A stretch of DNA of 64,000 bases from Roridomyces roridus (lineage: Eukaryota > Basidiomycota > Agaricomycetes > Agaricales > Mycenaceae). The translations under genes were made by a program, and so were the position numbers. Below are positions 31,150 to 44,237 of the stretch, piece after piece. Positions within the stretch are counted from its first letter, which is position 1. Every line of letters begins with the position of its first letter. The notes beneath the pieces were generated by a model. The model did no database searches, had not been told where the DNA came from, and worked only from the letters and a program-made list of their open reading frames with translations. Where the stretch lies: NCBI GenBank assembly GCA_029378245.1, contig JARKIF010000013.1:558001-622000 (forward strand). Reading direction: 5' to 3'.

Positions 31150-34100
31150 ATGGGCGCCTTTTGCCTTGAGGCCAGCCTCCTCAACCTCGAGAACCCATGT
31201 GCTCGCAACGCGCTCCCAGCTGTCGTAGCAACTGTCCTCGTGACCGCCATCCTGCTCGTCAAATTTAGCCCAACGCTCCCTCGCCCGCTGCGGAGTGGTG
31301 TGCGTGCTCTCCAGAGGCCTTTTGGCCCGTTCCTCACCCTCAAAGAAGCCGAGTCGTTCCTCACCCCGGATGTCGCCGACCCAGCCCGTCCTTATACCCC
31401 ACCCTCCGCCAAATACCGCCCCCTCCTGACGCTTATCGGCCTCGCACAGACCGCAGCGTGGATCGGCTCGGCATCCTACCTCCTCGTACGCTCCTCCCCA
31501 TGGGTCCCGGCATTCCTCCTCAGCCTTACATGGCTCTACGCCACCGTTCGTGCGGTGGCACATCGCGTGCCCACGCCCCCAGCCGATCTCTTCGTGCTGT
31601 ATACTGTACACTGGGCCGGGGCTATCCTGCAGCTCGGAGGATATGCCTTTGCGCTGTACGTCGGAAGTCCCCTACCTTCGCCTGCAGTTATCTGGTTGGG
31701 AGTGGCGAATCTGCTTGCGACGAGTGTGGCACTGCGCGCGGTGTTATGTATGCCCCTCGGAGTTCCCAGTGCGGGTGTCGACGTGGCCCAAATCGTGCGT
31801 CATCCACCTATCTAACTTATTTTAGCTAACGCGTCGTAGGGAATCACTATCTCCCCGGAGGACTACACCCCGTTGTGGGAATGGCTATCCTTCAATTGGA
31901 TATACCCCCTTATCCGAAAGGTAAGCGTGTCTCGTATATCTTCTGATGCCACTAAATTTGGGATCTAGGGCACAAACTCTACCCTCGCGGATTCGGATGT
32001 CTTCCAGCTCAGCCCGACGCTCCGATCTCGCGCCGTGTTTGCCAAATTCACGAGTCTTGGATCACCGACGCTCATGCACCAGCTGTGGACCGCCAACTCG
32101 CTCGATATCCTGTCAGTTCCTCTTGATGCTATGTTAACCTTCTCCCGGCTCACGGCTAGCACAGCGTCGACCTCCTCCTCACCATCGTGAGCGTCTTCTT
32201 CAACTACGCTGGGCCCTTCTTCCTCAAGTATGTCCATCTTTTTGTCCCATTCATTCTGAGCTAACGGCTGCAGAAAAATCCTGGACGCTATCGACACGCC
32301 GACGCCGACACCACGGGACCGAGCGACGGCTTACATATACGCGGGGCTAATGCTGCTCTGTGCGGTGCTCAAAGTGAGTCCATCCACAGGCTCTCAGATG
32401 CATCACTTACCAATGTGTGTGCAGGTTCAAACGGACTTGCAACACCTCTGGCACGGCCGGCGGGCAGCGACGCGCGTGCGTGTGGAGCTCATCGCAGCGG
32501 TGTACGATAAAGCGCTCAAGAGGAGGGATTATTCGGGGATTGCGCAGCGCGCGGAGGGTGAGGGCAAGGTACGTGTTATCTTCTCTTCATTTCGTGGGCT
32601 TACCCAGTTCCCCCAGAAGTCGACGTCCGACAAGACCAAGAAGAACGCAAAAGCCCAAGACAACAAGGAGGACGAGAAGTCCGGTACCGGCAAGATCGTC
32701 AACTTGATGGCTGGCGACCAACAGCGTATAAGCACCATTGTCACTGGGGCGTACAATATCTACGGTGCACCGGTGGAGATTATCGTCGGGAGTACGTTTT
32801 TGTGGGCATTGCTCGGGTGAGTGGGTCTTGCTCATCTTTCTTCCTGCCTTCTAATAGACGCACCGCAGGCCCTCTGCGTTTGCGGGCTTTGTCGTGCTCA
32901 TCGTCGGATGGCCGTTGAACAGCTATGTGGCGAAGAGGAGGGTTCGTATGCACCGTGGAGAGTTGAGGGCGAGGGATAAGAGGATGGGGGTTGTTAGTGA
33001 GTTGATTGGGGCGGTCAAGTTTATCAAGTTCTTTGCCTGGGAGGAACGGTGGATTAAGCGGGTGTTGGAGGCGAGGGAGGTTGAGATGGGGTGGATGGTA
33101 AAAGGTGTGTGGCTTTCTGGCTTTTCAGAGGGGATTCGCAGCGCTGACCGACTTGAAGCCCGGCTGAATTCGCTCTTGTTCTTCCTCATATGGGCGCTCG
33201 CGCCGATCTTACTGTCGAGTATCTCATTCCTGACGTATGTGATGCTCGGGAATGAATTGACCATCGGGACTGCCTTTACCGTGCGTTTTCGTTTTGAAGC
33301 TTGCCTTCTATTCCACGGGCTCATCGAACATCTAGGCAATTGCCCTGTTTGGAATGATTCGTGCGCCTTTGAACGGTACGTCCACCTTTGTTTTCCCTCC
33401 GGCAGGTTCTGAGTTTTCGCAGTAATCCCATCCTGGGTCGTCCGCTTCCTGCAGACACGCGTCTCACTCGAACGTATCGCGGGGTACCTCGAGGAGGAGG
33501 AAGTCGATGCGCAGGTGTCGTCCCTTAAAAAGGCGGCACAGGCGGAGGGGCTGCCGTTGCTCGATGGTGCGGAGGAGGAGTCGCTTGGGATTGAGAATGG
33601 CTCGTTTAGGTGGAATGCGTTGAGTGATGATGTCAAGGGCGATGATGGAAATGGGAATGGGAGTGGGAGTCGTGATGGCTCGGCGGATGGGAGTACGACT
33701 GCTCTGGGAGATGGGGAAAGTGACGTTGGGGAGAACGACCACGTGTTTGAGTTGAAGGATATCTCGGTGATGTTCCCGCAGGGCCGGTTGTCCGTCGTTA
33801 CTGGGCCGACCGCGAGGTGCGTGGCCTTCTTCATCTTCCGGCTCGCATACTAAATTGCAGCAACAGTGGTAAGACGGCGTTGTTGATGGCTCTCCTTGGC
33901 GAGATGAGACTTCTCCCTAACGGGGGACGGATCATCATGTCGAAAAACCTATCCCGGATCGACGAGCACGGAAACATGCATGGGATATCCTACGCCGCGC
34001 AGGCTCCGTGGTTGCGGCACCAGTCTATCAGGGACAACATCCTCTTTGGGTACCCGTACGACGAGGCGCGGTACAAACAGGTTATCGAATGTTGTGCGCT

Positions 34101-37100
34101 TCAGCCTGATTTGGATGTCCTTGAGGATGGGGACGCGACGGAGATTGGTGCTCGAGGGGTGAATTTATCGGGTGGACAGAAGAGCAGGTTCGTTTGCGCT
34201 TTCTTCTTCGTTTTCCTTTGTTGATGTCAGGCAGAGTTGCGTTGGCTCGGGCGGTTTATGTGCGGAGCAAGTTTGTGTTGCTGGATGATCCGCTGAGCGC
34301 TGTGGTGTGTTTGCTTTCCTTCATTGAGGAGGCACGGTTGTTCAAGTGCGTTTTCTTTTAGGACAGCCACACGGCGCATCTCTTGTTCGATAAGCTTCTA
34401 CGAGGCCCGCTTTTGGCGAATAGGACTGTGGTGAGTAGTTCCTTCCAGTCGATCCGGTCACTTCTTTCAACTTGTGCAGATATTGGTCACTCACCACGTC
34501 GACCTCGTTCTTCCCGGCGCTCATTACCTCGTGCGCATGTTGGACGGGCGGATCGATGTGCAGGGCACCGTGGAGGATCTTCTAGCACAAGGCGTCCTCG
34601 ATACCGTTACCCACGATGCTGCGGTCGACGCCAAGGCGGAGGAACCCGTTGCAGCACTCGACGAAGCCACCGTTGGCGCGACGGAAGTAAAACCAGTTAC
34701 CAAGCCGCGCAAGCTTGTCAAGGACGAACACCGAGCCGTCGGGGGCGTCAAGTGGTCGATATACAACAGTTATCTCAAGGCATCCTCGTATTGGACTTGG
34801 GGCTTCTTGCTTTTTGCGGTGTTGGTTGGGCAGCTGCTTAGCGTTGGGGAGAAGTTGTGGATCAAGGTGTGTTGTATTTGATTGCGCAGTTCGACTTGAT
34901 GCGATGACTTGCAGACTTGGGGCTCTGCGTATGGTCACAATGAGACGCTCGTATCCACGCGGTTCATGTATCAATCCGCCGGTGCGGCAGTGAATCCTGA
35001 ATACCCCATGGACGCATCATTTCACTTTGCGCACCTCAACTTGGACTCGAAACCCAATTGGTTTGGCTGGGAGCTTCCAAATGCTGTCGACCATCCGCTC
35101 TTCTATGTTGGCGTCTACACGGGGATCGGATTGGTTTCGATGTTTGTTAGCTTTTGTTCCGTGGCGGCGCAGTATACCGGTGCGCTTAGAGCGTCGCGTG
35201 TGCTTTTCAAGTACGTCTTCCACGTCGTTACCATGCCAATTATTGACGCAGCAATTCAGGGGTCTGCTGGTCTCCGTCGTTCGTGCCACTTTCCGGTAGG
35301 TGTTTGATCTCTGGACAGCATCTTTTATTCATACTCATTGCAGCTTCCATGATACCACCCCCCTCGGACGCATGCTCAACCGCTTTGGAGCGGATATGGA
35401 CAAGATCGATCAAGAGCTCGCCGGGGATCTGCAAACCGTCAACTCCTCTCTGGCAGGATTCTTTGCGTCTGTCATTACCATCACGTTCGTATTCGTCTGG
35501 AGGGTTGGATCACATCTGACGGATTTTGCAGCGTCGTCTTCCCAGGATTCCTCTTTCCGGCGGTCGTTCTGGGATTCGTCTACTACCGCCTGGGCATTGG
35601 GTACCTCAATACCGGCCGTGACCTGCGGCGCATGGAATCCAATAGTCGATCGCCCATCTATTCTGACTTTGGCGAGCTGTTGGAGGGGATTGTCACTGTG
35701 CGAGGTTTGTCTATGTTATTCTATCCTTCTCTTTGGTTTGACGCGGATCCTCAGCGTTTTCGGTCGAGAATCGGTTTTTGGATGGGTTACATAAGAGGGT
35801 CGATACGGCGACGAAGATGTGGTATACCTTTTGGATGACGAACCGGTGGCTATTGGTGAATTTCGATTGTCTGGGTGCGTATTTTCTTTTTTTGTATCGA
35901 TGATTTCTCACTGTTTTAGGTGGTTTGGCCGTGTTCATTACCGCCGTGTTCTCCATTGCCTTTTTGGACAACGATGCTGGTCTCGCCGGTCTTGCCTTGA
36001 CTGTGAGTTGTAGATATTATTTCGAGCACCACCGGCTGACTGTTCCAGTCTGCGTTGACCTTTACAAACGCGATCTATTGGGCGTGTCGCAATTGGACTG
36101 GATTGGAAGTGGATTTCAAGTATGCTTCTCTGTCTCGATCCATTTCACGCTCAACTAATTGATGACAGTTCTGTCGAACGGGTCGTCGAATACCTCGCAC
36201 TTCCTCAAGAGCCGCCCGCGTTCATCGAATCCAACAGGCCTCCAGCCCATTGGCCGTCCAGTTCAAGAGACGATTCGCTTATCAGTGTGGAGAACTTGGT
36301 GGTCAAGTACTCACCGGAGCTTCCCCCTGTTTTGCAGGGTATTTCGTTCGACTTGAAGGCGGGGGAGAGGGTTGGGTTGATTGGACGCACGGGAAGTGGA
36401 AAGTCGACGCTGGCGATGAGCATCTTGCGATTTGTGGGTCGTGTTTTGTCCGGACGGGTTCATTCGCTAATGGAGTTGTTCAGGTCGACCCTGTGAGCGG
36501 GCGGATTGTCATTGACGGGATAGATATAAGCACTATTGGCGTGAATGGTGAGTACTTCGATCTTCAAACCCTCGTTGGCCGCTGACGTTGTCGCAGACCT
36601 TCGCTCAAGATTGGTGAGTTTCGACCTTTGCATTAGAATTTCCACTCATTCGTTCACAGACCTTCATTCCGCAAGATGCCACCCTGTTCTCGGGCACGCT
36701 GAGGGACAACCTGGATCCTTTTGGTGATCACGACGACGCAGCCTGCATGGACGTCTTGTACCGCGTTCACATGATCAGCGACACTCCGTTCCCCTCGCGG
36801 GCTCAGTCCACCGCTGCTTCGCCGAGCTCTTCCCGCGCGCCCTCCGTCATCGGCACGGACCTCACGGATGTGGATGCCAAGACCACCGTCTCGCTTGATA
36901 CGCAGGTGTCTGCTGGCGGGACCAACTTTTCGCAAGGCCAGCGGCAGCTCATCGCCATGGCGAGGGCTCTACTGAGGCGGAGTTCTGTGGTTGTGATGGA
37001 TGAGGCCACGAGCAGCGTGGATTTTGAGACGGATGGGAAAATTCAAAAAGCGATTAGGGAGGAGTTCACGCAGTCTTTGCTTATCACTGGTGCGTATCTT

Positions 37101-37340
37101 GCTTCATCTTTCTCTCTTTCTTTGCATGGCTGAATGAATGCAGTGGCACATCGACTGAAAACCATCATCGACTACGATCGGCTGGTGGTTCTGGATCATG
37201 GGCGGATTGTGGAGTTTGATACGCCTTGGGCGTTGATACAAAAAGAGGACGGGGTGTTCCGTGGGATGTGTTTGAAGAGCGGGTCGTTTGGGGAGTTGGA
37301 GGCTGTGGCTAAGGCAAAGGCGGAAGGTGGTAATATCTGA
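31150..37340 (+). CDS. ABCC-type (MRP/YOR1-like) ABC transporter, full length
   Basis: About twenty exons encode a full transporter. The N-terminal hydrophobic region (TMD0-like) is followed by [16 protein letters not shown] and the first membrane domain ([26 protein letters not shown]). NBD1 has Walker A GPTASGKTALL (split by an intron), Q-loop [19 protein letters not shown], signature NLSGGQKSR, Walker [12 protein letters not shown] and ILVTHH. The second membrane domain contains [22 protein letters not shown]2 has [32 protein letters not shown], signature NFSQGQRQ, Walker [13 protein letters not shown] and VAHRLKTI. Both sites keep their catalytic residues except the usual NBD1 Glu-to-Asp change (LLDDP) of the family. 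The two halves are in the order of ABCC exporters of conjugates or drugs. It is likely at the plasma or vacuolar membrane; the substrate is unknown. It is convergent with the DUF3455 gene, 58 nt between stops. Confidence 0.93.
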
Positions 37341-37398
37341 TATTTGTGGGCTTGTTTTTATTGCTTCATGCTAGTATAACATGGGCAAGACTCTGCGC

Positions 37399-38266
37399 TC
37401 AATTACTGTACAGGAAATATTTAGCCGCGTACTTGACCGAGATTGGAGCAGAGCCAGCGACGCACTGTCATTGAAATGAGCCAACTTGAACGAAAGAACG
37501 ACGAGACACACTCACATGACTCGGCGGCTGCCCTCCGACTGTATCAATGCGGAATATTTGCGACGCGAGATTGCCCTCGACGTGATTCAGGGATAGCCAG
37601 TCCACGTTGGTCGCGGGGTTGTGGGGTGCGGCTATGTCTCCCACTTTGGCGGCGATGACGAATGTGTCGGGGTCTGGATTCGCCTGTGGGTGCCCATGGT
37701 CTCCTACTATGCTGGGTGTAAAGTCCCATTTTGGTGATATTCCGGAGCCGGAGGGAGAGGGCACGAAATAGTGGGACTAGACACGTACACGGTCAATGAA
37801 TCGAAAGAATCAGGAAAGTTTGGACGTACACCGAGAAGATTTGGAGCGGCGACGAGGGGTCCGATAGACGACGCTTTGATTTCGGGGCTTGAGATCTTCC
37901 AGATGTCAAATGCGAGAGTTTGAACGAGTGGGAAAAGGAGCGTTTCGTCGAGGCAGGAGATGTCGAAGAGGGATGCTACTGCCCCGATGGAACTGCAGGT
38001 GGGATATGTGAATAGATGAAACGAGGGTGTGATGTCACGTACGTGTAAGTAGAGCCAGTGCAAGTGTAATTCTGAACACCGACACCGAGGGCTACGAAGC
38101 GAGGTCCTGAGGGTGGAGAGACAAGGGCGGTTTGACCTTTAGGGAGGTCCATTACTGCCTTGGATGCCTTGCACAAATCGATGCCCGGGAATAATAGGTT
38201 CGACGGAGCGGCGATAGCAGAGAGGGTGGCTGAAGCGAGAGCCAGGGCCAGGAGGGATGAGTGCAT
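37399..38266 (-). CDS. Secreted DUF3455-family protein
   Basis: A signal peptide (MHSSLLALALASATLSAIAA) is followed by LPKGQTALVSPPSGPRFVAL, GVGVQNYTC, SIGAVASLFDISCL, GISPKWDF, KVGDIAAPHNPATNVDWL, EGNLASQIFRIDTVGGQPP and the ending APISVKYAAKYFLY. This is the order of motifs of DUF3455, a fungal secreted family, sometimes mislabelled malate dehydrogenase. Four exons are joined by GT-AG introns; the last intron separates PPSH from CVAGSAP. The two framework cysteines NYTC and ISCL and the terminal one are kept. Biochemical role is unknown. Confidence 0.85.
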
Positions 38267-38679
38267 GGCGGACACACGAGCGAGCGGGGCTTGTTGTTGG
38301 TGTTTTTATGGGATGCTAGTCCTCATTTCCGACGCGGATAACGGGACTTGGTCTGTCGTAAGTTCTGGTTTCACACTTACGTTCCTATCAATCGAGTTCC
38401 TACTCAGACCAATGCGAACTGCTCGAAGCAAATTTGGAGAGCCCAAGTTTGTGAATTGAGTAACGCGTAGTACGCACTTACTGGGTACAACCGATCAGTT
38501 TCACGCCTACTGTACAGTTTCGTTCAATTCGAATGGACCCGTGACCCGTGACAGCCAGATTCGAACTTGAGAACCCGAAAATGAGGAGTGCGTCCGGGAG
38601 TTGAGATAACAGGACCACCGGGATTCTGGTGATGGCGGTGATGTGCCGATCGGCATGTCAGCGATATATTCATATCCAT
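38267..38679. other. Intergenic, nothing recognised
   Basis: Promoter side of the DUF3455 gene and upstream of the small gene at 38680. No motif I can support. Confidence 0.4.
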
Positions 38680-39140
38680 CAAATGATCGATGATCACGCT
38701 CCTGTCTCTGCTCCTATCTCTGCCCTCCAACCTCTCACCCAGCATAACCCGACCAGCTTGGTCTACCGTACTCCAATAACGCCTGCGCGTGTGAGGCCCC
38801 CGCTGTCGCCCTTGACGCCACGCAAACGCCACACGTCGCCCATATTAGCCGGGCCGATGGGTCTGAGTCTCGAGATCGTGCACGGTGCGTGCCCTTCTTC
38901 CCTCGTGAACTGACCTCGCCCTTTTTGCCAGTCTTCGTGCTCGGAACCTGGCCCACGCCTCTTCCCGCCTTCCAGCCTCTCATGGTCACTTCCCGCTTCG
39001 GCAGTCACCTCGCCGCCCCATGCACGCCCATCATGATCCCGCCGCACACCGCTCCCTGGGTACACTCCTCTCATTACACCGCCCTCCTCGCACGCCCTGC
39101 CACACCGCATATCCTCCACCTTCCCGCACGCCGCCCGTAG
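38680..39140 (+). CDS. Small protein of unknown function, tentative
   Basis: Two exons with a GT-AG intron (GTGCGT donor at 38885, TTGCCAG acceptor at about 38931) join LSLEIVH to VFVLGTWPTPLPAFQPL in frame. The protein is about 137 residues, Pro/Thr/His-rich (LTPRKRHTSPILAGP, CTPIMIPPHTAPWVHSSHYT), with no signal peptide and no family I recognise. Support is only the open frame and one clean intron. Confidence 0.4.
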
Positions 39141-42100
39141 TCTGTAGAGTTCCGAGTCTTAAAAATTTATTTTTAAGCTCGGTCTTATCGGCCCGTTTCC
39201 CGCGAGAATGGGGTCCATTTTTTTCGATGACGTCAATGTCGTGCGGGAGTTTGATTTCTATTTATGGTAATTATAGGGATCTTTTGGCTCTTTTTGGGAG
39301 CCTCTCAGTCATTTGCTCTTACTCTCTGCGCATGGATCTGTAACGATCTCCACCGATGGTTTGCCGACGGTCAACAACATGTCAACGGAAACGGAACGGA
39401 GCCTGGCCCGGATTGAATCTGTTTGACAGCCGATGACAGTTCCGTTGACACCTCTTGCTTCTCACTACCACGCACGCACCCGTGAATTCCCAATGTCTGC
39501 ACAAAGTTGTGCTTTGGTCACGCTCTCAGCTTTACCGTTTCTCGTCCACCTACCCCGCCGACTTCACTCGGTGGTTTCACCTCTTGTTGAGCCTGTGTCC
39601 CAGTGTGGTCCCAGATTAAACACCCAGACTCGGATTGCCATGCGCAAGCAATGGCCCTTCAAAGCAGGTACTGCTTTTTTCATGGGCCACTGGCCCTACC
39701 GTCCTAATGTATGTACCGTTGTATGTGGCTTATGTGTGGCTTCCAGTAATATTATGATTTATCTACGCTACTTGAGAAGGACGGGCAGTCGTGAATTGTA
39801 CTCAGGGATGTTGGCCGTGATGATAGCTGCTTCGGCAGATCACCGCGGCACAGCCATCAAAAATCCGGTGGTCCTGTTATCTCAACTCCCGAACTTTGTG
39901 AAAATGAGGCGGCAGGGACGTGACACCCAAGGATTTTCGAAAATTGATGGCGGATTGGCGAGCCTCGGCAGTCCCCCGGCACGCCATTTCGACATCAATA
40001 GGCTCGTTTGAGAGGGAAATCATGCACACGGGACTTGTTCACCCTTTTGGAGTGCGAGGCACGGTTCAAAAACGCGAAAAATTGACTTTTTCGCTCATTT
40101 CGTGACACCTTTTGAGCATTCGAAAATCAAGCCGAAAATCCAGAGCCCTGTGACGTGTGACAGTCGAATTGAATGAAACTCTACAGTAATTGCTCGAGCA
40201 AGTTGAGCGGGAATTTGAATTTCACGGCCGCAAACTTGTTTCTTACACCTACTTGTGACCCAATGCTGGCCTGCAAACATCCCACTCGGCCACTTGATCT
40301 CTGTCAAGCACTGCAATTTTGAGTTGGCTGTTCTTCATTCAATCCGCCCTTCCCCCTGTCATTGGTACAGCCAGAAAGCAGTGCTGCCTCGCACTACAAC
40401 AACCGCTCTTACCGCCATCTCACTCATACCAGGTTTTTTACCCCTCCCAGTTCCTCCTCATGTTCATTAATAGCGCTGGTTTACGGTTTACCGGTGGAAA
40501 CTTCTACAATGTCACCGGAAACGTTGACACCAACCCGCTCGGCGCCACGCCCCTATATTTGGGCAATGGAGTATCTGGAGAACAGACCGAAGACGTGTGG
40601 GCGCCTGGGGGCAACTCATGCGTTGGAGAGAACGGGCGAAGTGCGCCCAGTAATCCTGATGGGAGGAGATGCATCCCCCCTGTAAAGCCATACGGTACGA
40701 CATCCAAACGCTCCATGCCATACCACCTGCTAAGGATCCATTCACTCACCGCAGAGACTTCATTACGCCCTCATTTGCAAGAGATACACTGAGTCGGAAA
40801 AAGTAATGGATCATGCCTGGTTCGAAATTGTTTGATGCATTGCTTCACAGCCACGCCACTTCTGGGCGATGTTAAGGTCTTCGAAGGAAGCTTACAGTGT
40901 CTAGTATATACCCGTAAAATATTGAGTCACCTGACCCTCTCCTTGCTGTAGCAGAGCGATCACAAAAATGAAAGTGATCCATTTTAAAATCTGGTTTCTG
41001 TCAAATCCGCATGTTTGATCTTTTACCTGGACTCAATGCTGCAGGTGCAACTGGAAATAGGACTGGATGATAATTCAATGTCTGTTGAGCAATTCTGGGC
41101 CCAAAAATCTGGTCTTAAGTGGGTTGGTTGTGAAGCCCTTGGTCAATGAAGTCGTGACCACTAACACGGCAAAGGTGCCCATGGCCTGCCAGTAGTCTTT
41201 AATCAGAGGTCTCAAGCATGTATAGGGCAACTCTTCCAATCCTAAGGAGTGCCCCAATGACACAGGCGAGGTGATTGTCACCACCTCACACCCTATCAGG
41301 GTCGAAGAACTTCCACCACCGTTTGGCCACGGCTCTTTGGTGGCCTCAATCTTGAAATAGGGCCTTGCACAGTGTGAAAATCCGGCTGAATACAGTAGAT
41401 GCAGGTCACTGAGTTACACCTAGAGTGTAGGAAAGGCAACTCATGCAGACGTGCATGGTGGGTGGTTGCCTGATGGTGATTTTTGCATGATCTGTATATA
41501 CAACCTGAGCAAGGAGCCTCTCAACAGCCCCGATAAGCCATATTTCTGGGTCTTGATTGATCAGTTGTGCTATTTTGGATCCTATGAGATGCCTAGAAGA
41601 TGCACAGACTCGACGGTGTGATGGTCGACCCTATGGGAAAATCCAGCCACAGATCAAAGCTGAAAAACAACACTGTTTGGTCTCGGGGCATATATGTAGC
41701 TCTGTTCCTGTACCTGGGAGATTGGATTAATGAAGGAGAGTGTCCTAGGCTTCATCCTGGTCAGTTTTGGTACAGCATTGTCATTCAAGACACCTGAAAA
41801 CAAGTGCCGAACTTTCAACCCAATGTTCAGCTCGGCAATGAAAATTGAATGGAGGACTCTGCACATTGAATTTCCACTTTTTGAGGTCAACTGAGCTTTT
41901 CCAGCATCCATGAGCTCCCACTGACAAATTATACCATACAGGTAGGGGGTCCTGGGTACACGGGAGGATTATTTTATCAATTTCTTCATTTGATGTTTCT
42001 GAGTCCCTGAGCAGGCCGGAAGTGCACTGATTTGGGTCACAGATGGAAGATGGAATAGTGAAGAGGAGCTGTACAACATTTGAGCTAATTTGGGTCAGTC

Positions 42101-42447
42101 GTTGCAGTGTTTCACGGCAAATAGTGTGGGTCAACCAAATGCAGAATAACAAACGGATCACATGTTCGCGTTTGACACGCCACTGAAGCCGAACAAAGCC
42201 GATTTTGGACTCTGATTTGTACCTGCTAATAGTAGCCCTCCTAGTGCTCCTACTACACCCCACAACCAGTTTCCAATGTCCCTCCATCAGGCTTGACAGC
42301 GCGTCCAATTTTCAAGATCTGGTGATCCATTACTTTTTCCGACTCAGTGTACATATCGCAACCCCGAACGTGAATCACATCTGCCATGATGCTGGTGATA
42401 CAGGTTTAGGTACGGCCAGCTACGCTGTCATTCCGCATCTGATGCAG
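39141..42447. other. Gene-poor region with an NLR-type N-terminal fragment
   Basis: This is 3.3 kb without a gene I can support. The open frame at 39433-40011 has no introns, start context or family. At about 40465-40600 the + strand reads INSAGLRFTGGNFYNVTGNV, resembling the short conserved N-terminal block of Agaricomycete NACHT proteins. It is followed by GVSGEQTEDVWAPGGNSC. Nothing coding is seen from 40800 to 42440, which may be inserted or decayed sequence separating this block from the NACHT domain. Confidence 0.45.
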
Positions 42448-43077
42448 CCATCTAGATACCCTACATCGGCATGCTGCCTTGGAGGCCATTTACGACTCAG
42501 CCGAAAGCTTCCCGCAGCCTCGATGCCATCCAGAAACACGCATCAATTTGTTGAATGACTTGCGGCATCAACTAGACGATCCGGGAGTACGTGTTCTCTG
42601 GCTTCATGGACCAGCAGGTGCTGGTAAATCTGCGATCATGCAGACGCTCTGCAGACAGCTCCACGATTCGGGGAAGCTGGGAGGCAGCTATTTCTTCAAA
42701 AGAGATCACGGGATTCGCGGCAATGCGCGTGGGCTGTTTGCCACTCTGGCATACCAACTCGCTATCTTCGACCCCACTTTGAAGCCCGGGATCTCAAAAA
42801 TGGTGGAGAAGAATCCCGCCCTTGTCTCCACTTCCATCCCTTCCCAGCTACAACAGCTGATCGTCGAGCCTTGTCGTTTGGTCCCCGACCGTGTAGGTCG
42901 GATATTGCTCATCGACGAACTCGACGAGTGTGATGGAATCGCAGTTCAACAAGAGATTTTGCGTTCCATCCACTCGATCTTTTGTGCGCACACCCTTCCG
43001 CTCAAACTCGTCATCGCCAGTCGACCTGAGCCCGACATCAGAGAGCTGTTCAAATCTCTGTCCTTTCGCGGGCTGCA

Positions 43078-44237
43078 TAGACCAGAGCTGGTCTGTCTAT
43101 GAGTTGTCGATAGACAGACCAGTCGATCTCGGAAATGATCAAAGGGAGGCGCGACTTGCCTTTTTGAGCGATTTCGGCATCGTCACGTGACTACTACCAG
43201 CAAACCGCCTTCCCCGCCCACTCGCCCTCTTCCGCCCCCATGGAGCCCAAAGACGGTCGCAGCACTCCCGAGGCTCTCGCCGCCCTCTTCCCCAACGCCC
43301 CCAGGAGGTACAAGCCCCGCAACTCGGAACTCTACTCCACAGGAGCGCCAGCACTCAGTGCCACAGTGCCACTCACCCCGTCTGCATTCGACGCTCCAGC
43401 CTGTTCCCGACCACTCTTTGGCCCAGCAACGCAACCATCCAGCCACCACTGGCAGTATAGGCATGACGACGCGGTACGCGGTGACGGGACCTAGATGGAC
43501 GAGAGGGTGATGCTACAGGCTCGGTGGTGTCAAGGTACGTGCTTTTGTCCTTTTCCCATTCGACGACGACGCCGACGGCGGGTGTCTCTGTCACAACAAC
43601 TGGCTTTTCGTGACTCTGTAAACAATTCTCCCGCTCTGTTCGTCATCCGGTGCGCCGTTACATTCCGTCCACCCCACTTGAGCGCCTGCCCTCACATCTT
43701 CTTCCTCGACCCCGTACCCCACTGCCGCGCCGTACGCTGCTCCCCGACTCCCTCCTCGTCCTCACGCCCGCATCCCGCCCAGGCACACGAGTCGGGTGAT
43801 TGAGTCGGCGCTTGGCACACCCAATGTGTCGTTGCGGCTGCTCGCTCCGTCGAACCCAACACCTCGTACTCTCCCGCATGCAGATACGCGGCGGTCGCGG
43901 GCCTCTGTTTGGCTAGAGCCACTCGACTCAAGCTTGGCTTAGCCTTCAACCATGGTATATTTTTCTCTACAGGCTACTTTCCATGTAATCTGTTGTTACT
44001 TGTATAATTTATGCTTTCAAACTGCACGCAAAATGTCTTCGAGAGCTGTATTGAGTATGCAGAACATGAATTTCAGCCTTCAGAGGCTGCGGTGAGTCGA
44101 AACAACTCGTTCGACTCAGTAGTCACGTGGCAATGCCGAAATCGCTCAAAAAGGCAAGTCGCGCCTCCCTTTGATCAATTCCGAGATCGACCAGTCTGTC
44201 TATCGACATCTCATAGACAGACTGGTCCTCGAGTCTA
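43078..44237. mobile_element. Non-autonomous TIR transposon, 1,160 bp, 9-bp TSD (family TAGAC)
   Basis: It is flanked by CGGGCTGCA at 43069-43077 and 44238-44246. The inverted repeats are about 120 bp: left begins TAGACCAGAG, right (reversed) TAGACTCGAG. Both then read GTCTGTCTATGAG, ATCAAAGGGAGGCGCGACTT and TTTTTGAGCGATTTCGGCA. Inside each repeat is a palindrome, perfect on the right: GACCAGTCTGTCTAT (44192-44206) against ATAGACAGACTGGTC (44216-44230). No transposase. The interior carries coding-like sequence (separate entry). Same architecture as the elements at 14935 and 25574. Confidence 0.9.
43240..43930 (+). other. Coding-like cargo inside the transposon at 43078-44237
   Basis: A start at 43240 reads MEPKDGRSTPEALAALFPN with APRRYKPRNSELY following, open for 84 codons. 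Further on, about 43790-43940, another frame reads RVIESALGTPNVSLRLLAPS and ends WLEPLDSSLA before a stop. Both look like pieces of one spliced host-type gene of a family I do not recognise. They are unlike transposase or reverse transcriptase. A complete exon model could not be built. Confidence 0.4.

Noticed and set aside
7738..37340. A biosynthetic gene cluster built from the P450, the Zn2Cys6 genes and the ABC transporter
   Set aside because: They are 17-24 kb apart, separated by unrelated genes, and no backbone synthase (PKS, NRPS, terpene cyclase) is present.
39433..40011. 192-codon open frame on + strand
   Set aside because: No intron signals, no domain, no start context and unlike the intron-rich genes around it. 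Most likely chance.
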